This document shows, piece after piece, positions 18,331-26,975 of a DNA stretch of 64,000 bases; positions within the stretch are counted from its first letter, which is position 1, and every line of letters begins with the position of its first letter. Under the pieces are notes generated by a model. The model saw only the letters and a program-made list of their open reading frames with translations, was not told the origin of the DNA and searched no databases. The translations under genes and the position numbers were made by a program. The stretch spans positions 682,001 to 746,000 of the forward strand of contig NC_013078.1 in NCBI RefSeq assembly GCF_000142805.1. The letters run 5' to 3'. The DNA comes from Lachancea thermotolerans CBS 6340. Taxonomy: Eukaryota; Ascomycota; Saccharomycetes; Saccharomycetales; Saccharomycetaceae.

Positions 18331-20544
18331 ATGACCACCGAAGCTTCGCGGGCTACATTCTGGTCAGAAGACTACACTAGCGGAATTGCAGTTCTGCTTG
18401 GCAATATTGACAACGATGTTTCTGAACTGCAAGAATTTATCGAAGATGTAGAAACGTTCGACAACAAAACTGTTAGCCCCGCCATAAAATCGCTAGACAG
18501 CTTAGTGCGCTCTATACCGAGCGATACGGATGAGTCTTTGTGCAATAAACTCAAGCAGCAGAGAAAGGGTCTCTTGGCTGAAATTCTTGAAAAGTTGCAG
18601 ATTGCGAACCGATCCAACCTCGAAACTGCTTGTCTATCACAATTGCAAGCGCTGTTGTTTGAATTCGAAGAATACCAGCAAGAGAGTAAGGAGCTTATCG
18701 AGAAAAACTATGGGCTTTACAGCAAGCATCTGTCGCTTGCGAAACGCGCTCGAGTTGATGTGACAACAAGAGCGCAACGAATTAGAGAGGCGTCTCAAAA
18801 GCCATTGCTTCGCAGCGAAGAAACGCCTTTGAGCTCAGAAGAAGAAAGAGATTACGCGAATGAGTCCAGTATTCAGTTCCCGTTGACGCTGGATGCTAAA
18901 CTTTCGTTTTCTAGCGAAGAAAGTTTCTTTGGATTCTGCAATAAACTCAAAAAGCTGACCAAAACTTCCAAGCGACTTATCTACATACCGGGTGTCTCCA
19001 ATGAATACTTTTCTAGCTCAGCTTTATTCGAATCTCTCAAGAGGATCGAGCCTCGCATGGACGCGTCCCTTTACAACTTGGAACGCCTGGGACAAACTCT
19101 AATAAACAACGAGATAATTTCTCCATACAACGGTATACTAGGGGCCAAAGTCAGCTTTGCGAGAGATGGATACTATGTTTGGGGTGAAAATTCGAGCCCG
19201 GTCATCAGGCCGGCCGAAGAAAAGCCATTGAGGCGGGCAGATGTCTTCAATGGGCTGTTTAAGAAGATCGGAAGATCAAGTGGATCATCCGAGCAGATAG
19301 AGACCACCGAAGAGCTCGGATTACGGCAGCGTGAACTTGTTGATCGCGAAGATCACTTTTTTCAAGAGTGCCAGAATTTAGATTACTGGCGCACGCAGCT
19401 AGAACTCGAGCTACAGAAGTGCATGAACCAGTACCACAAAATGCTGCGTCATAAGATCCAAATCCTCAATAAAGCCTCACTACAGTTCTCCTCGCTTTTG
19501 AAAGAAGCACTTTCGACGCAGTCGAGCCTGACGCCAGTTGGCGCTGACCAGGAAATCAGACGTATTTATAGAGCGAACTACGGAATTGTCGGCCACTACG
19601 TCCCGCAGCCTGGGGTAGTCTTCGCAAAGCATAACCAGCTAGGGGAACTAACAGGGGTTGCAATGTTCCATGCCGACTTGCAAGAATTTCCCACGAACGA
19701 GCTTGGTGTCGCCATTATACTGCACATCCTTCTTGAGTACCTGTGGGGATGCGACGCGCTCGAAGTTTTGCAAGCTTGGCAGCTGCCCCTGGACCTCAGG
19801 CGAGTATCGCGACTGCGCCGCGAGTGCATTGTTGAGTTCAAAGAGACCGACGGCAGTCATTCGGCCAGCTTGGCGAACATTCTTGCGAGCAAACCAAGAC
19901 CGCTAGCTGACGTCGTTGGCCTGCTGCAGAGCTGGCTGCTGGAGCTGCCGGATAGCCTGATACCCATGATTTGCTACGAAGAGATAAGCAGAACACAAAG
20001 CATAGAGGGCATGTCCATGGCGCCTGCCGAGCACCTGGTAAATCTGGCCGCAGTCTGCGATCACTTCAGGTGGCTCGTTCAGCGCTGTGGCGGCGAAAAA
20101 GTGCGTACAGCTTTCGACAGCCGGACAGACTTTCCGCTGTATCACGTCTTTGCGCGTACCAGGACCAGGAACCCGCAAGAAGCACCTGTGGTCTCAGGTG
20201 TTGTACATGAGATCCTGTGCAAAGATGAGTCGGCGGAACGCCTACGTGAGATGGCAAAAAATTCAAATGCGAGAACAGACGCTCGAGCAGAGGCGCGCGC
20301 CGACCTGCAGGCGGGAAGCTCGAAGCACTCGTCGCCGCCCTCCACATCAAGACTCGCAACGCCTGCGGTGTTCGTACCTCGACCGCTCAAGGCCGCGCAC
20401 AGCGACGCGTCATCGTCCCGGCCCAGTAGCAAGCGCATTAGCGGACTGGACCTAGCTGTGGTTGGACAGTCCGACTCAGAGAGCGAAACAGAGCCCAAAG
20501 AGTCCAAAGAGCCCAGTACCCTGGCGGCGGGTGTGGCAGATTAG
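18331..20544 (+). CDS. RGD3: F-BAR / DEP / RhoGAP protein Rgd3
   Basis: 737 residues from the ATG at 18331; the frame is open 36 bp upstream from a GTG, which is unlikely to be used. S. cerevisiae YHR182W/Rgd3 has about 785. The order is a helical F-BAR first half, an inserted DEP domain (about 190-290, with LFESLKRIEPRMDASLYNLERLGQTLINN), more F-BAR coiled coil, then RhoGAP (about 430-640). Rgd3 is a Rho GTPase-activating protein, reported on small moving vesicles and acting on Rho3. The tail (about 650-737) is Ser/Arg-rich and disordered. The 3' third is very GC-rich (one 60-base block is 75% GC). The call rests on domain order and on position between SVP26 and GND1. Confidence 0.85.
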   Translation: MTTEASRATFWSEDYTSGIAVLLGNIDNDVSELQEFIEDVETFDNKTVSPAIKSLDSLVRSIPSDTDESLCNKLKQQRKGLLAEILEKLQIANRSNLETACLSQLQALLFEFEEYQQESKELIEKNYGLYSKHLSLAKRARVDVTTRAQRIREASQKPLLRSEETPLSSEEERDYANESSIQFPLTLDAKLSFSSEESFFGFCNKLKKLTKTSKRLIYIPGVSNEYFSSSALFESLKRIEPRMDASLYNLERLGQTLINNEIISPYNGILGAKVSFARDGYYVWGENSSPVIRPAEEKPLRRADVFNGLFKKIGRSSGSSEQIETTEELGLRQRELVDREDHFFQECQNLDYWRTQLELELQKCMNQYHKMLRHKIQILNKASLQFSSLLKEALSTQSSLTPVGADQEIRRIYRANYGIVGHYVPQPGVVFAKHNQLGELTGVAMFHADLQEFPTNELGVAIILHILLEYLWGCDALEVLQAWQLPLDLRRVSRLRRECIVEFKETDGSHSASLANILASKPRPLADVVGLLQSWLLELPDSLIPMICYEEISRTQSIEGMSMAPAEHLVNLAAVCDHFRWLVQRCGGEKVRTAFDSRTDFPLYHVFARTRTRNPQEAPVVSGVVHEILCKDESAERLREMAKNSNARTDARAEARADLQAGSSKHSSPPSTSRLATPAVFVPRPLKAAHSDASSSRPSSKRISGLDLAVVGQSDSESETEPKESKEPSTLAAGVAD

Positions 20545-21012
20545 CCGCCGAGCCCACATTACATAAGCATAAAATATTACGAATCCCGCTATAATATCAT
20601 ATTATACGAATAAAGCATTCTCCATGGGTGCTTCTTCGCAGCGCGTGCGTCCGCTATAAGCATGCTCGCCATTGCGCCTCAACTGGCCTTAGTCTAGTGG
20701 TGCTGTACCACAATATTCCACTGCGCCGCGAGACCGCTTACAAAGCGAGATCGCATCCAGAACAATCATCACTACACACGCGAACCACAACCGCAAAAAA
20801 AGTGCGTAATTTATAAATACACGTGATCTTGTCGCCCAGCAACACGTTGGCGGGCGCGCTGAAAAAAATTATGCAAAGTATATAAAAAGGAGAGGTCAAG
20901 GAGGTATTTGCCACCCAGGTTTTCATAGGCAGGGATTCTTGTGATACAGTTGATCTGTGGAACTATACACACTCAATTGGACACTTATCCTTGTTTATAG
21001 ACACACATCACA
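20545..21012. other. RGD3-GND1 intergenic region (468 bp), GND1 promoter
   Basis: A 17-bp AT palindrome (TATAATAT-C-ATATTATA) at 20590-20606 lies 45 bp after the RGD3 stop and may take part in 3'-end formation. The GND1 TATA box TATATAAA is at 20879-20886, 127 bp before the ATG. I looked for the Stb5 motif CGGNSNTA on both strands in this gap and saw none. Confidence 0.6.
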
Positions 21013-22491
21013 ATGGCTCAACCTAAAGGTGACATGGGACTGATCGGTCTGGCCGTCATGGGCCAGAACCTTATTTTGAACGCGGCTGACCACGGTTACA
21101 CGGTTGTCGCATTCAACAGAACGGTGTCCAAGGTGGACCACTTCATGGAGAACGAGGCCAAGGGCAAGTCAATCATCGGTGCGCACTCTATCCAAGAGCT
21201 GGTCGACAACCTGAAGAGACCTCGCCGTATCGTGCTGCTGGTCAAGGCCGGTGCCGCGGTCGACGCTTTCATCGAGCAGCTGCTACCCTACCTTGAGAAA
21301 GGTGACATCATCATCGACGGTGGTAACTCGCACTACCCAGACACTAACCGTCGTTACGAGGAGCTAAAGGGCAAAGGCATCTACTTTGTCGGTTCCGGTG
21401 TGTCCGGTGGTGAGGAAGGTGCCCGTTACGGTCCTTCCCTGATGCCCGGCGGTGCCGAGGAGGCGTGGCCACACATCAAGGAGATCTTCCAGGCCATCTC
21501 TGCCAAGTCCGACGGCGAGCCTTGTTGCGACTGGGTCGGCCCTGCAGGTGCTGGTCACTACGTTAAGATGGTTCACAACGGTATCGAATACGGTGACATG
21601 CAGTTGATCACCGAAGCTTACGACATCATGAAGCGTGTTGGTGGTTTCTCCGACAAGGAGATCGGTGACGTGTTCGCCAAGTGGAACACCGGTGTCTTGG
21701 ACTCTTTCTTGGTCGAGATCACCCGTGACATCCTCAGATACGACGACAAGGACGGCACCCCACTGGTCGAGAAGATCATGGACTCTGCCGGCCAAAAGGG
21801 TACCGGTAAGTGGACCGCCATCAACGCTCTGGACCTAGGTATGCCAGTCACTTTGATCGGCGAGGCCGTCTTCGCTCGTTGCCTCTCTTCTCTAAAAAGC
21901 GAGAGAATCAGAGCCGCCTCTATCCTGCCAGGCCCAGAGGTCTCCAAGGACGCCATCAAGGACAAGCAGCAGTTCGTTGACGACTTGGAGCAGGCTTTGT
22001 ACGCCTCCAAGATTATCTCTTACGCACAGGGTTTCATGTTGATCCGTGAGGCCGGTAAGACCTACAACTGGAAGCTGAACAACCCTGCCATCGCTTTGAT
22101 GTGGAGAGGTGGTTGCATCATCAGATCCGTCTTCTTGGCTGAGATCACCAAGGCCTACAGAGAGAACCCAGAGTTGGAGAACTTGTTGTTCAACAAGTTC
22201 TTCACTGACGCCATTACCAAGGCTCAATCCGGCTGGAGAAAGACCATTGCCTTGGCTTCCACCCAGGGTATCCCAACTCCTGCTTTCTCTACCGCTTTGT
22301 CCTTCTACGACGGTTACAGATCCGAGAGACTTCCAGCTAACTTGTTGCAAGCTCAACGTGACTACTTCGGTGCTCACACCTTCAGAGTTTTGCCAGAGTG
22401 CGCCAGCGAGGACCTCCCAGAGGGCCAGGACATCCACGTTAACTGGACTGGTAGAGGTGGTAACATTTCCGCCTCCACTTACCAGGCTTGA
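21013..22491 (+). CDS. GND1: 6-phosphogluconate dehydrogenase, decarboxylating
   Basis: 492 residues (S. cerevisiae 489). The NADP-binding Rossmann motif GLIGLAVMGQNL is at the N-terminus, with VSGGEEGARYGPSLMPGG and KMVHNGIEYGDMQ (catalytic lysine region) further on, and the family pattern IISYAQGFMLIREA in the C-terminal helical domain. The enzyme makes ribulose 5-phosphate, CO2 and NADPH in the pentose-phosphate pathway. Codon use is odd: before about 21600 Leu is mostly CTG (8 of 13, one TTG), after it mostly TTG (17 of 27, four CTG). The ATG is preceded by an A-rich leader. Only one GND gene is visible; S. cerevisiae has GND1 and GND2. Confidence 0.97.
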   Translation: MAQPKGDMGLIGLAVMGQNLILNAADHGYTVVAFNRTVSKVDHFMENEAKGKSIIGAHSIQELVDNLKRPRRIVLLVKAGAAVDAFIEQLLPYLEKGDIIIDGGNSHYPDTNRRYEELKGKGIYFVGSGVSGGEEGARYGPSLMPGGAEEAWPHIKEIFQAISAKSDGEPCCDWVGPAGAGHYVKMVHNGIEYGDMQLITEAYDIMKRVGGFSDKEIGDVFAKWNTGVLDSFLVEITRDILRYDDKDGTPLVEKIMDSAGQKGTGKWTAINALDLGMPVTLIGEAVFARCLSSLKSERIRAASILPGPEVSKDAIKDKQQFVDDLEQALYASKIISYAQGFMLIREAGKTYNWKLNNPAIALMWRGGCIIRSVFLAEITKAYRENPELENLLFNKFFTDAITKAQSGWRKTIALASTQGIPTPAFSTALSFYDGYRSERLPANLLQAQRDYFGAHTFRVLPECASEDLPEGQDIHVNWTGRGGNISASTYQA

Positions 22492-22854
22492 GTGCAGAAT
22501 TCCAATTTACTAGTAAAAAACCTGTGCTTTTTGACTGCCGCATATTCACGGCAGCTCAATAGCCTTTCAAATAACAATTTTATCTAGCGAATACACAACA
22601 AATTATAAGGAAGAGCTTTAGACACAGAGTAGTAGTTCTCTTGATTTTCATTTGGCGCGGCGGCCACTTTCCCTGCTGCTTTAGAATCTTCAATGGCAAC
22701 CGTATGTAATGTGCAGAACAGGACAAGCTGATCTTCGAAATTGGCGTCAGTGTCAACGTCAGTTTCACAAAAAGTGGTGTTCGAGTCGCATAAGAAGAAC
22801 TACCAAACCAGTATATACTTGGAGACCAGCGCTGAGCTTGTAGACGTCGTGTGC
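22492..22854. other. GND1-SSP1 intergenic region (363 bp) with hairpin and meiotic-type sites
   Basis: A 6-bp-arm hairpin (CTGCCG/CGGCAG, 8-nt loop) at 22535-22554 lies in the presumed GND1 3' UTR. At 22657-22666 GCGGCGGCCA matches 8 of 10 positions of the Ume6 site URS1 (TCGGCGGCTA). CACAAAA at 22766-22772, read as a 9-mer, matches 8 of 9 positions of the Ndt80 middle sporulation element. Both lie within 200 bp of the SSP1 ATG, fitting sporulation control. Confidence 0.45.
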
Positions 22855-24639
22855 ATGAGTGACTATTATAGAGAACAAGAGCAGATATATTCAAAGCCTC
22901 CATACCTGGAGGACTCTTCTGTGATGCATTCTAATTATGAAATGCCCAACAACGAGCGCGCTTACTCCCGCGGAAGAGGCTTCCTCGCAGATTCACATAG
23001 TTTCTTTGATCGCGTTAAATCTAAACTTAGCATGTTCCGCGGTTACGATTCGCAAGAGTACTTGGCGGATCAAGACTCTGCCGCTGAAAGACAAAGCCAA
23101 TTGTGGAACGCCATCAAGCGAAAGCCAATTCAGTTAATAGTCGAAGATTCAATGGAAAAGAGCCAAGTCGCGGAACCACAACAGTTTGACCAAGCCCCGG
23201 AAAGTGCAAACACGTTTCTCACAGATAATCAAAATGACAATTACGTGAGATCCACAGCTTCGCCAAAGAGGAAAGATTTGGCATCGGGCGTTCCCCTTAG
23301 CGGCTCTCCTTTCGCATCTGGAGGCATAAGCGACTTCATTGGGCTCGAACGCGACGCAATCTTGAGTAAAAACAGTACGTCGTGGGAAAAAGTCACGGCG
23401 AAGTCACCATTGAGAAGCGCTACAACGCTGGGTACTATCCAAAAACGACTGCTTCAGATTTCGTCAAAGAAAAACGAAGTTTCTAAAGGCTATCAAAAGC
23501 TTCTGAAAGAGCTCAATGAGTGGTGGCAAGAAACCATTGAAGCTGAAGAAAATATGTCCTTAATTTCGGACCTGCAGCAAATGTTCCACGAAGACCTCGT
23601 TTTTGAGCAGCGGCTTTCCGACAAGCTAAAAGAGGTGTCAAAGGCCTTAGAGTTTACCAAAATGAGAGAGGAAGAAATGCTACAAGAGCGCAAGGAACTG
23701 CAGCATACCATAAAGAAATATGGACAAATGAGGGCCAAGAAAGGTAACCACAGTGAAGAAGCCCATTTCTTGAAAGAAAAAGTCATCACTAAACAAAATT
23801 CGCTATCGGTAATCACAGGCCACTATCAGCAATCTCTAAGCACTACCGCGAGAGAGCTTTTTGTCAACGCCAGTGTCGAATATTTCGAAGCTGCTTCCGA
23901 CATCAAAGACACTAGCAAGACGTTTTTCCAAAACTCTGTCGAGTACCTCAGAACTGTTCGAGCAGACAACATTGAGCAGCATATCGAGGATTTGAGAAGG
24001 AAAAGAGCCGATAAGCATTGGTCCAAGCTGAATGCTCAAGAGAGGGATGACCCCAACCGGCTTGTCGAAATCATGAGCGGGATGTACAATGGCCAGGACT
24101 CGCTCATGAGATGTGTGGAGAGACGGGGACACATGAAAGCTCCAGAGAAGTCACCCGCCAATTGCAAAGAAAACCAACCACGCTTTGACAGCCAACCAGA
24201 CCTAAAACTCGAATTCAAGACGGGCCTAGATGAGTCTTTATCAGTTTTCCCTAGTGAGAGCGCACAGAAAAAGGACCTTAAGCAAACCTCTACCAGATCC
24301 TCAGAACTGACAGAGGGTTACTCAAAAACTAATGCGAATGGATTTTCGTTTGATTCGCACCGCACCCTGAGATGCGAAGGCCTTGCAGGAAAAGGCCCAA
24401 GTCTTAAAACTCGGCTGCCCTACCCAGAAACAAATGAAACGATTCGAGCTCCGAACCTGAAGCTCAATTTTGACAACAACAACATCCGACTTAAAAACCT
24501 TTCACCAAATGCAGCAACAAACTCTGAGGATGGAACATTGATCAAATTCCCTCCGCACGGCGAGAATGTATCGAGGTTCGCATACGAGCCAGAGCAGGAT
24601 CTGGACCGAAATAAGTGGGCAGAGTCTCCAAGGACATGA
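22855..24639 (+). CDS. SSP1: Meiosis-specific prospore-membrane leading-edge protein Ssp1
   Basis: 594 residues from the ATG at 22855 (S. cerevisiae 571). The frame is open 38 codons further upstream from a TTG, but that part looks like leader. SFFDRVKSKL near residue 50 matches an N-terminal motif of yeast Ssp1 that binds membrane. A central coiled-coil/BAR-like region spans about 195-400, and the tail is disordered. Ssp1 forms the coat at the rim of the growing prospore membrane and must be degraded to let it close. The sites upstream and the PFS1-like gene nearby fit a sporulation role. It converges on MTM1 with 72 bp between stops. Confidence 0.85.
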   Translation: MSDYYREQEQIYSKPPYLEDSSVMHSNYEMPNNERAYSRGRGFLADSHSFFDRVKSKLSMFRGYDSQEYLADQDSAAERQSQLWNAIKRKPIQLIVEDSMEKSQVAEPQQFDQAPESANTFLTDNQNDNYVRSTASPKRKDLASGVPLSGSPFASGGISDFIGLERDAILSKNSTSWEKVTAKSPLRSATTLGTIQKRLLQISSKKNEVSKGYQKLLKELNEWWQETIEAEENMSLISDLQQMFHEDLVFEQRLSDKLKEVSKALEFTKMREEEMLQERKELQHTIKKYGQMRAKKGNHSEEAHFLKEKVITKQNSLSVITGHYQQSLSTTARELFVNASVEYFEAASDIKDTSKTFFQNSVEYLRTVRADNIEQHIEDLRRKRADKHWSKLNAQERDDPNRLVEIMSGMYNGQDSLMRCVERRGHMKAPEKSPANCKENQPRFDSQPDLKLEFKTGLDESLSVFPSESAQKKDLKQTSTRSSELTEGYSKTNANGFSFDSHRTLRCEGLAGKGPSLKTRLPYPETNETIRAPNLKLNFDNNNIRLKNLSPNAATNSEDGTLIKFPPHGENVSRFAYEPEQDLDRNKWAESPRT

Positions 24640-24711
24640 TGGCCTCAGGCTAAGTTCAAAGATGTAAATCCTTATTTTTATTTACAGGTGACGCATTCTG
24701 TTTGATGTTGC

Positions 24712-25746
24712 TTATGTGCTAAAGAGGCGCTTGCAAACCTCATATGTTGATATCATGATGGCGCAGCTTGGCGCAATTTTGATGACCCTCGGTACCAGAC
24801 CAGTGTAAAGCGCCCCCAAGCCCTCGCTTTTGCGTATCTGGTTGAGATACTTAAACATATTTTTGGAAGGACTTTTACCTGGCGTGTTGTTCAGAAAAGA
24901 TATTTGCATCCTGGTCTTCCCGACGTCAAACGGGTGTGTTAGAATGGCTGCTACTGCTCCACCAAAGCTTCCGCCCACAAAGCTGTTCACAAAATGGTTC
25001 CAATTAGTGTTGGAACTGTTGACAATGCTCCTTTCCGACTTGATAGAAATATTGCTTTTGTAAAACTCGTAGCAGCCCCAATAAATAGAACTGAACGGAA
25101 CATCACGCCAGAGCGTTATCTCGAGGCCTCTGAATAGGGCTTTGTACCCAACTCTCGATATCTCGTACCGTGACTCTTTAATCAGGTCTTTGACCATCAT
25201 TGCGGCCGTGCTGTTGGGGCTAGAACGGGGAATGCTTTGCAACCTTGTGCGAAACAGTTCTAGCGGTGCAACTGTAGTAGCAGCGAGGACACGGGCTATA
25301 GCCCCGCACAGTAGAGGGTTCAGTCTCGAGTATTTATTTTGCAGGAAAGAATTGTCTCGGAGAGACTCGTAACCAATGAAGTAAACCATGTTAGCGGGTA
25401 CAGCCATTACCAGGGTGATGGAAAGACCTCGCCAAAGACTTCTTGCCCCTTCAATCCTTGCAATTTTTGTGAAAGCATCCCAGGTGCTGTTATAGTTTAC
25501 TGAACTTGTTTGGCAATGAACGTCGGCGAAACATGCGTCCTGCCAGAAAACGCCTTTAGGCGCTGTAGTCTTGAGAGAGAGCTTGCCGTTTGCGTCGCAG
25601 TCGCAACTTGGCAGCATTTTCTGCTGTTGCAATCGTATCCTCACCACGTCCATCGGAGTCAAGATCAATGAGGTGAGTAATGAGCCTGCAACGGCACTCA
25701 GCAGCCGCTCCTTCAAACCAATTCCTTCTTTTTTCTCATTGGACAT
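24712..25746 (-). CDS. MTM1: Mitochondrial carrier Mtm1
   Basis: 344 residues (S. cerevisiae 366). Three carrier repeats are visible, each with the Px[DE]xx[KR] motif: PMDVVRIRLQQQ near residue 28, PLELFRTRLQ near 163 and PFDVGKTRMQ near 275. The first matrix loop holds PSCDCD, a Cys-x-Cys also present in the yeast protein. Mtm1 sits in the inner mitochondrial membrane, is needed for manganese loading of superoxide dismutase Sod2, and has been linked to pyridoxal phosphate import. Its exact substrate is not settled. The start is an ATG at 25746. Confidence 0.9.
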   Translation of the reverse strand: MSNEKKEGIGLKERLLSAVAGSLLTSLILTPMDVVRIRLQQQKMLPSCDCDANGKLSLKTTAPKGVFWQDACFADVHCQTSSVNYNSTWDAFTKIARIEGARSLWRGLSITLVMAVPANMVYFIGYESLRDNSFLQNKYSRLNPLLCGAIARVLAATTVAPLELFRTRLQSIPRSSPNSTAAMMVKDLIKESRYEISRVGYKALFRGLEITLWRDVPFSSIYWGCYEFYKSNISIKSERSIVNSSNTNWNHFVNSFVGGSFGGAVAAILTHPFDVGKTRMQISFLNNTPGKSPSKNMFKYLNQIRKSEGLGALYTGLVPRVIKIAPSCAIMISTYEVCKRLFST

Positions 25747-25993
25747 AGCTTCTCAATAGCACGCTGGAGAGACTTCTTTCTGGCCTTTCGAGAGTAGGGT
25801 GCGTCGCTTTTGATTTTTGAAGATATGACCTTTATCTGAACGTTGACTCTATCAATTTGAGTAGAATAACTATCCAAACCAGAAAAATCCAAAAAATAGC
25901 GTCGGTTTAAAATTTAGTGACAAACTTCGAACGTTACTTAAAGAACAGAATATACGATGCGTTGATATGGAGAATGGTCTGCAATTTACTTGC

Positions 25994-26773
25994 CTAAAAG
26001 GCCCTAGGAGTTAATGGAACCTCAGGCGTGAGTTCGTAGTTCCTTCTGACAAGTGTATCCAGCCTTTTGGCCTGTAGATGCAAAATCTCATCAGCAGTAG
26101 CGAGGGAGAAGGGCAAAGACTCGTGGCAAACAAGACCACGATCAAACTCCTTTTCCTCCCAGTCAAGATCGGTGTTTACGCTGTAACACTCACTTTCCCA
26201 GAGCTCCCCCGACACATTAAACGTGGGGACGCTTTCGATCCATTTATTTACTTTTTCTTGATGTGGCATGTTAGAAGCTTCGCGTGGGTTAAAATAAGAG
26301 GGAAAGGTTTGGAAGCTGAAGTGCTCAAAGTCATCAAATATGTTGTTGACATCTTGCTCGACATGGTCGACGCCTGTAAGAGATGAAATATTGGGATTGG
26401 CATAGATTGAAGTGTTGAGGTGACTATTGCTGTTACAATAATTCATCAGTGCGTACTGCGCGAAAGGGCTGTCGCCCGGCGCGTACGCACGGTTCGCGTA
26501 GCCAACACGCCTTACAGCGCTGCTGTCGGGAATGTTACCAACGGGGCTCGACATGAAGCCTGTAGTCTTGTCAGATGCGTCTGCATGTGGACTGTATAGT
26601 TCCCCCGGTTCAAGCCTCTTGCTTTTCGTAACTTTGAAGCTTTCTCTCCTCTTCGGTGACCTCTCGCACACAGGCTTTGCGCTTGGAAAATGGCCAGTGC
26701 GCTCAATATTTGCGATGCTTCCGTTAGCGGCCAAAACCCTCGAGCTTTGTTGATGACTTTTTTGTGCTTTCAT
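25994..26773 (-). CDS. PFS1: Probable sporulation protein Pfs1 (by position)
   Basis: 259 residues from the ATG at 26773; the open frame extends 27 bp upstream only from a GTG. There is no recognised domain. The N-terminal half is basic and Ser-rich; the C-terminal half is acidic and better structured, ending with a helix (about 225-245) and LTPEVPLTPRAF. The call rests on position: S. cerevisiae YHR185C/PFS1, about 237 residues, lies between SSP1 and KOG1 on the same strand. Pfs1 is needed for normal prospore-membrane formation. A perfect Ndt80-type element upstream (26899-26907) supports a mid-sporulation gene. Sequence orthology could not be confirmed from memory. Confidence 0.65.
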   Translation of the reverse strand: MKAQKSHQQSSRVLAANGSIANIERTGHFPSAKPVCERSPKRRESFKVTKSKRLEPGELYSPHADASDKTTGFMSSPVGNIPDSSAVRRVGYANRAYAPGDSPFAQYALMNYCNSNSHLNTSIYANPNISSLTGVDHVEQDVNNIFDDFEHFSFQTFPSYFNPREASNMPHQEKVNKWIESVPTFNVSGELWESECYSVNTDLDWEEKEFDRGLVCHESLPFSLATADEILHLQAKRLDTLVRRNYELTPEVPLTPRAF

Positions 26774-26898
26774 GTTTCCAACTTTGAAACAGCCCAGCAC
26801 CGATTTCTTGCTCTTTAGGAAGGAGGCTTGATAAATCTGTGGCTAGCAACGTCTTATGTTCAAATAGTTTTGTTTTGTGAGGACACTAATGTCAGGCT

Positions 26899-26907
26899 GA
26901 CGCAAAA
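26899..26907 (+). promoter_or_regulatory. Middle sporulation element (Ndt80 site)
   Basis: GACGCAAAA matches the MSE consensus gNCRCAAAW at every position. It lies 126 bp before the PFS1-like ATG, in the 202-bp gap after RAD2. MSEs act in either orientation. Confidence 0.6.
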
Positions 26908-26975
26908 TGTCAGCGGTCTGCCTCATGCTAAAAAAAGACGTAAAAACAGAAGGTCTTGTGGAAATCCGCTCAACC

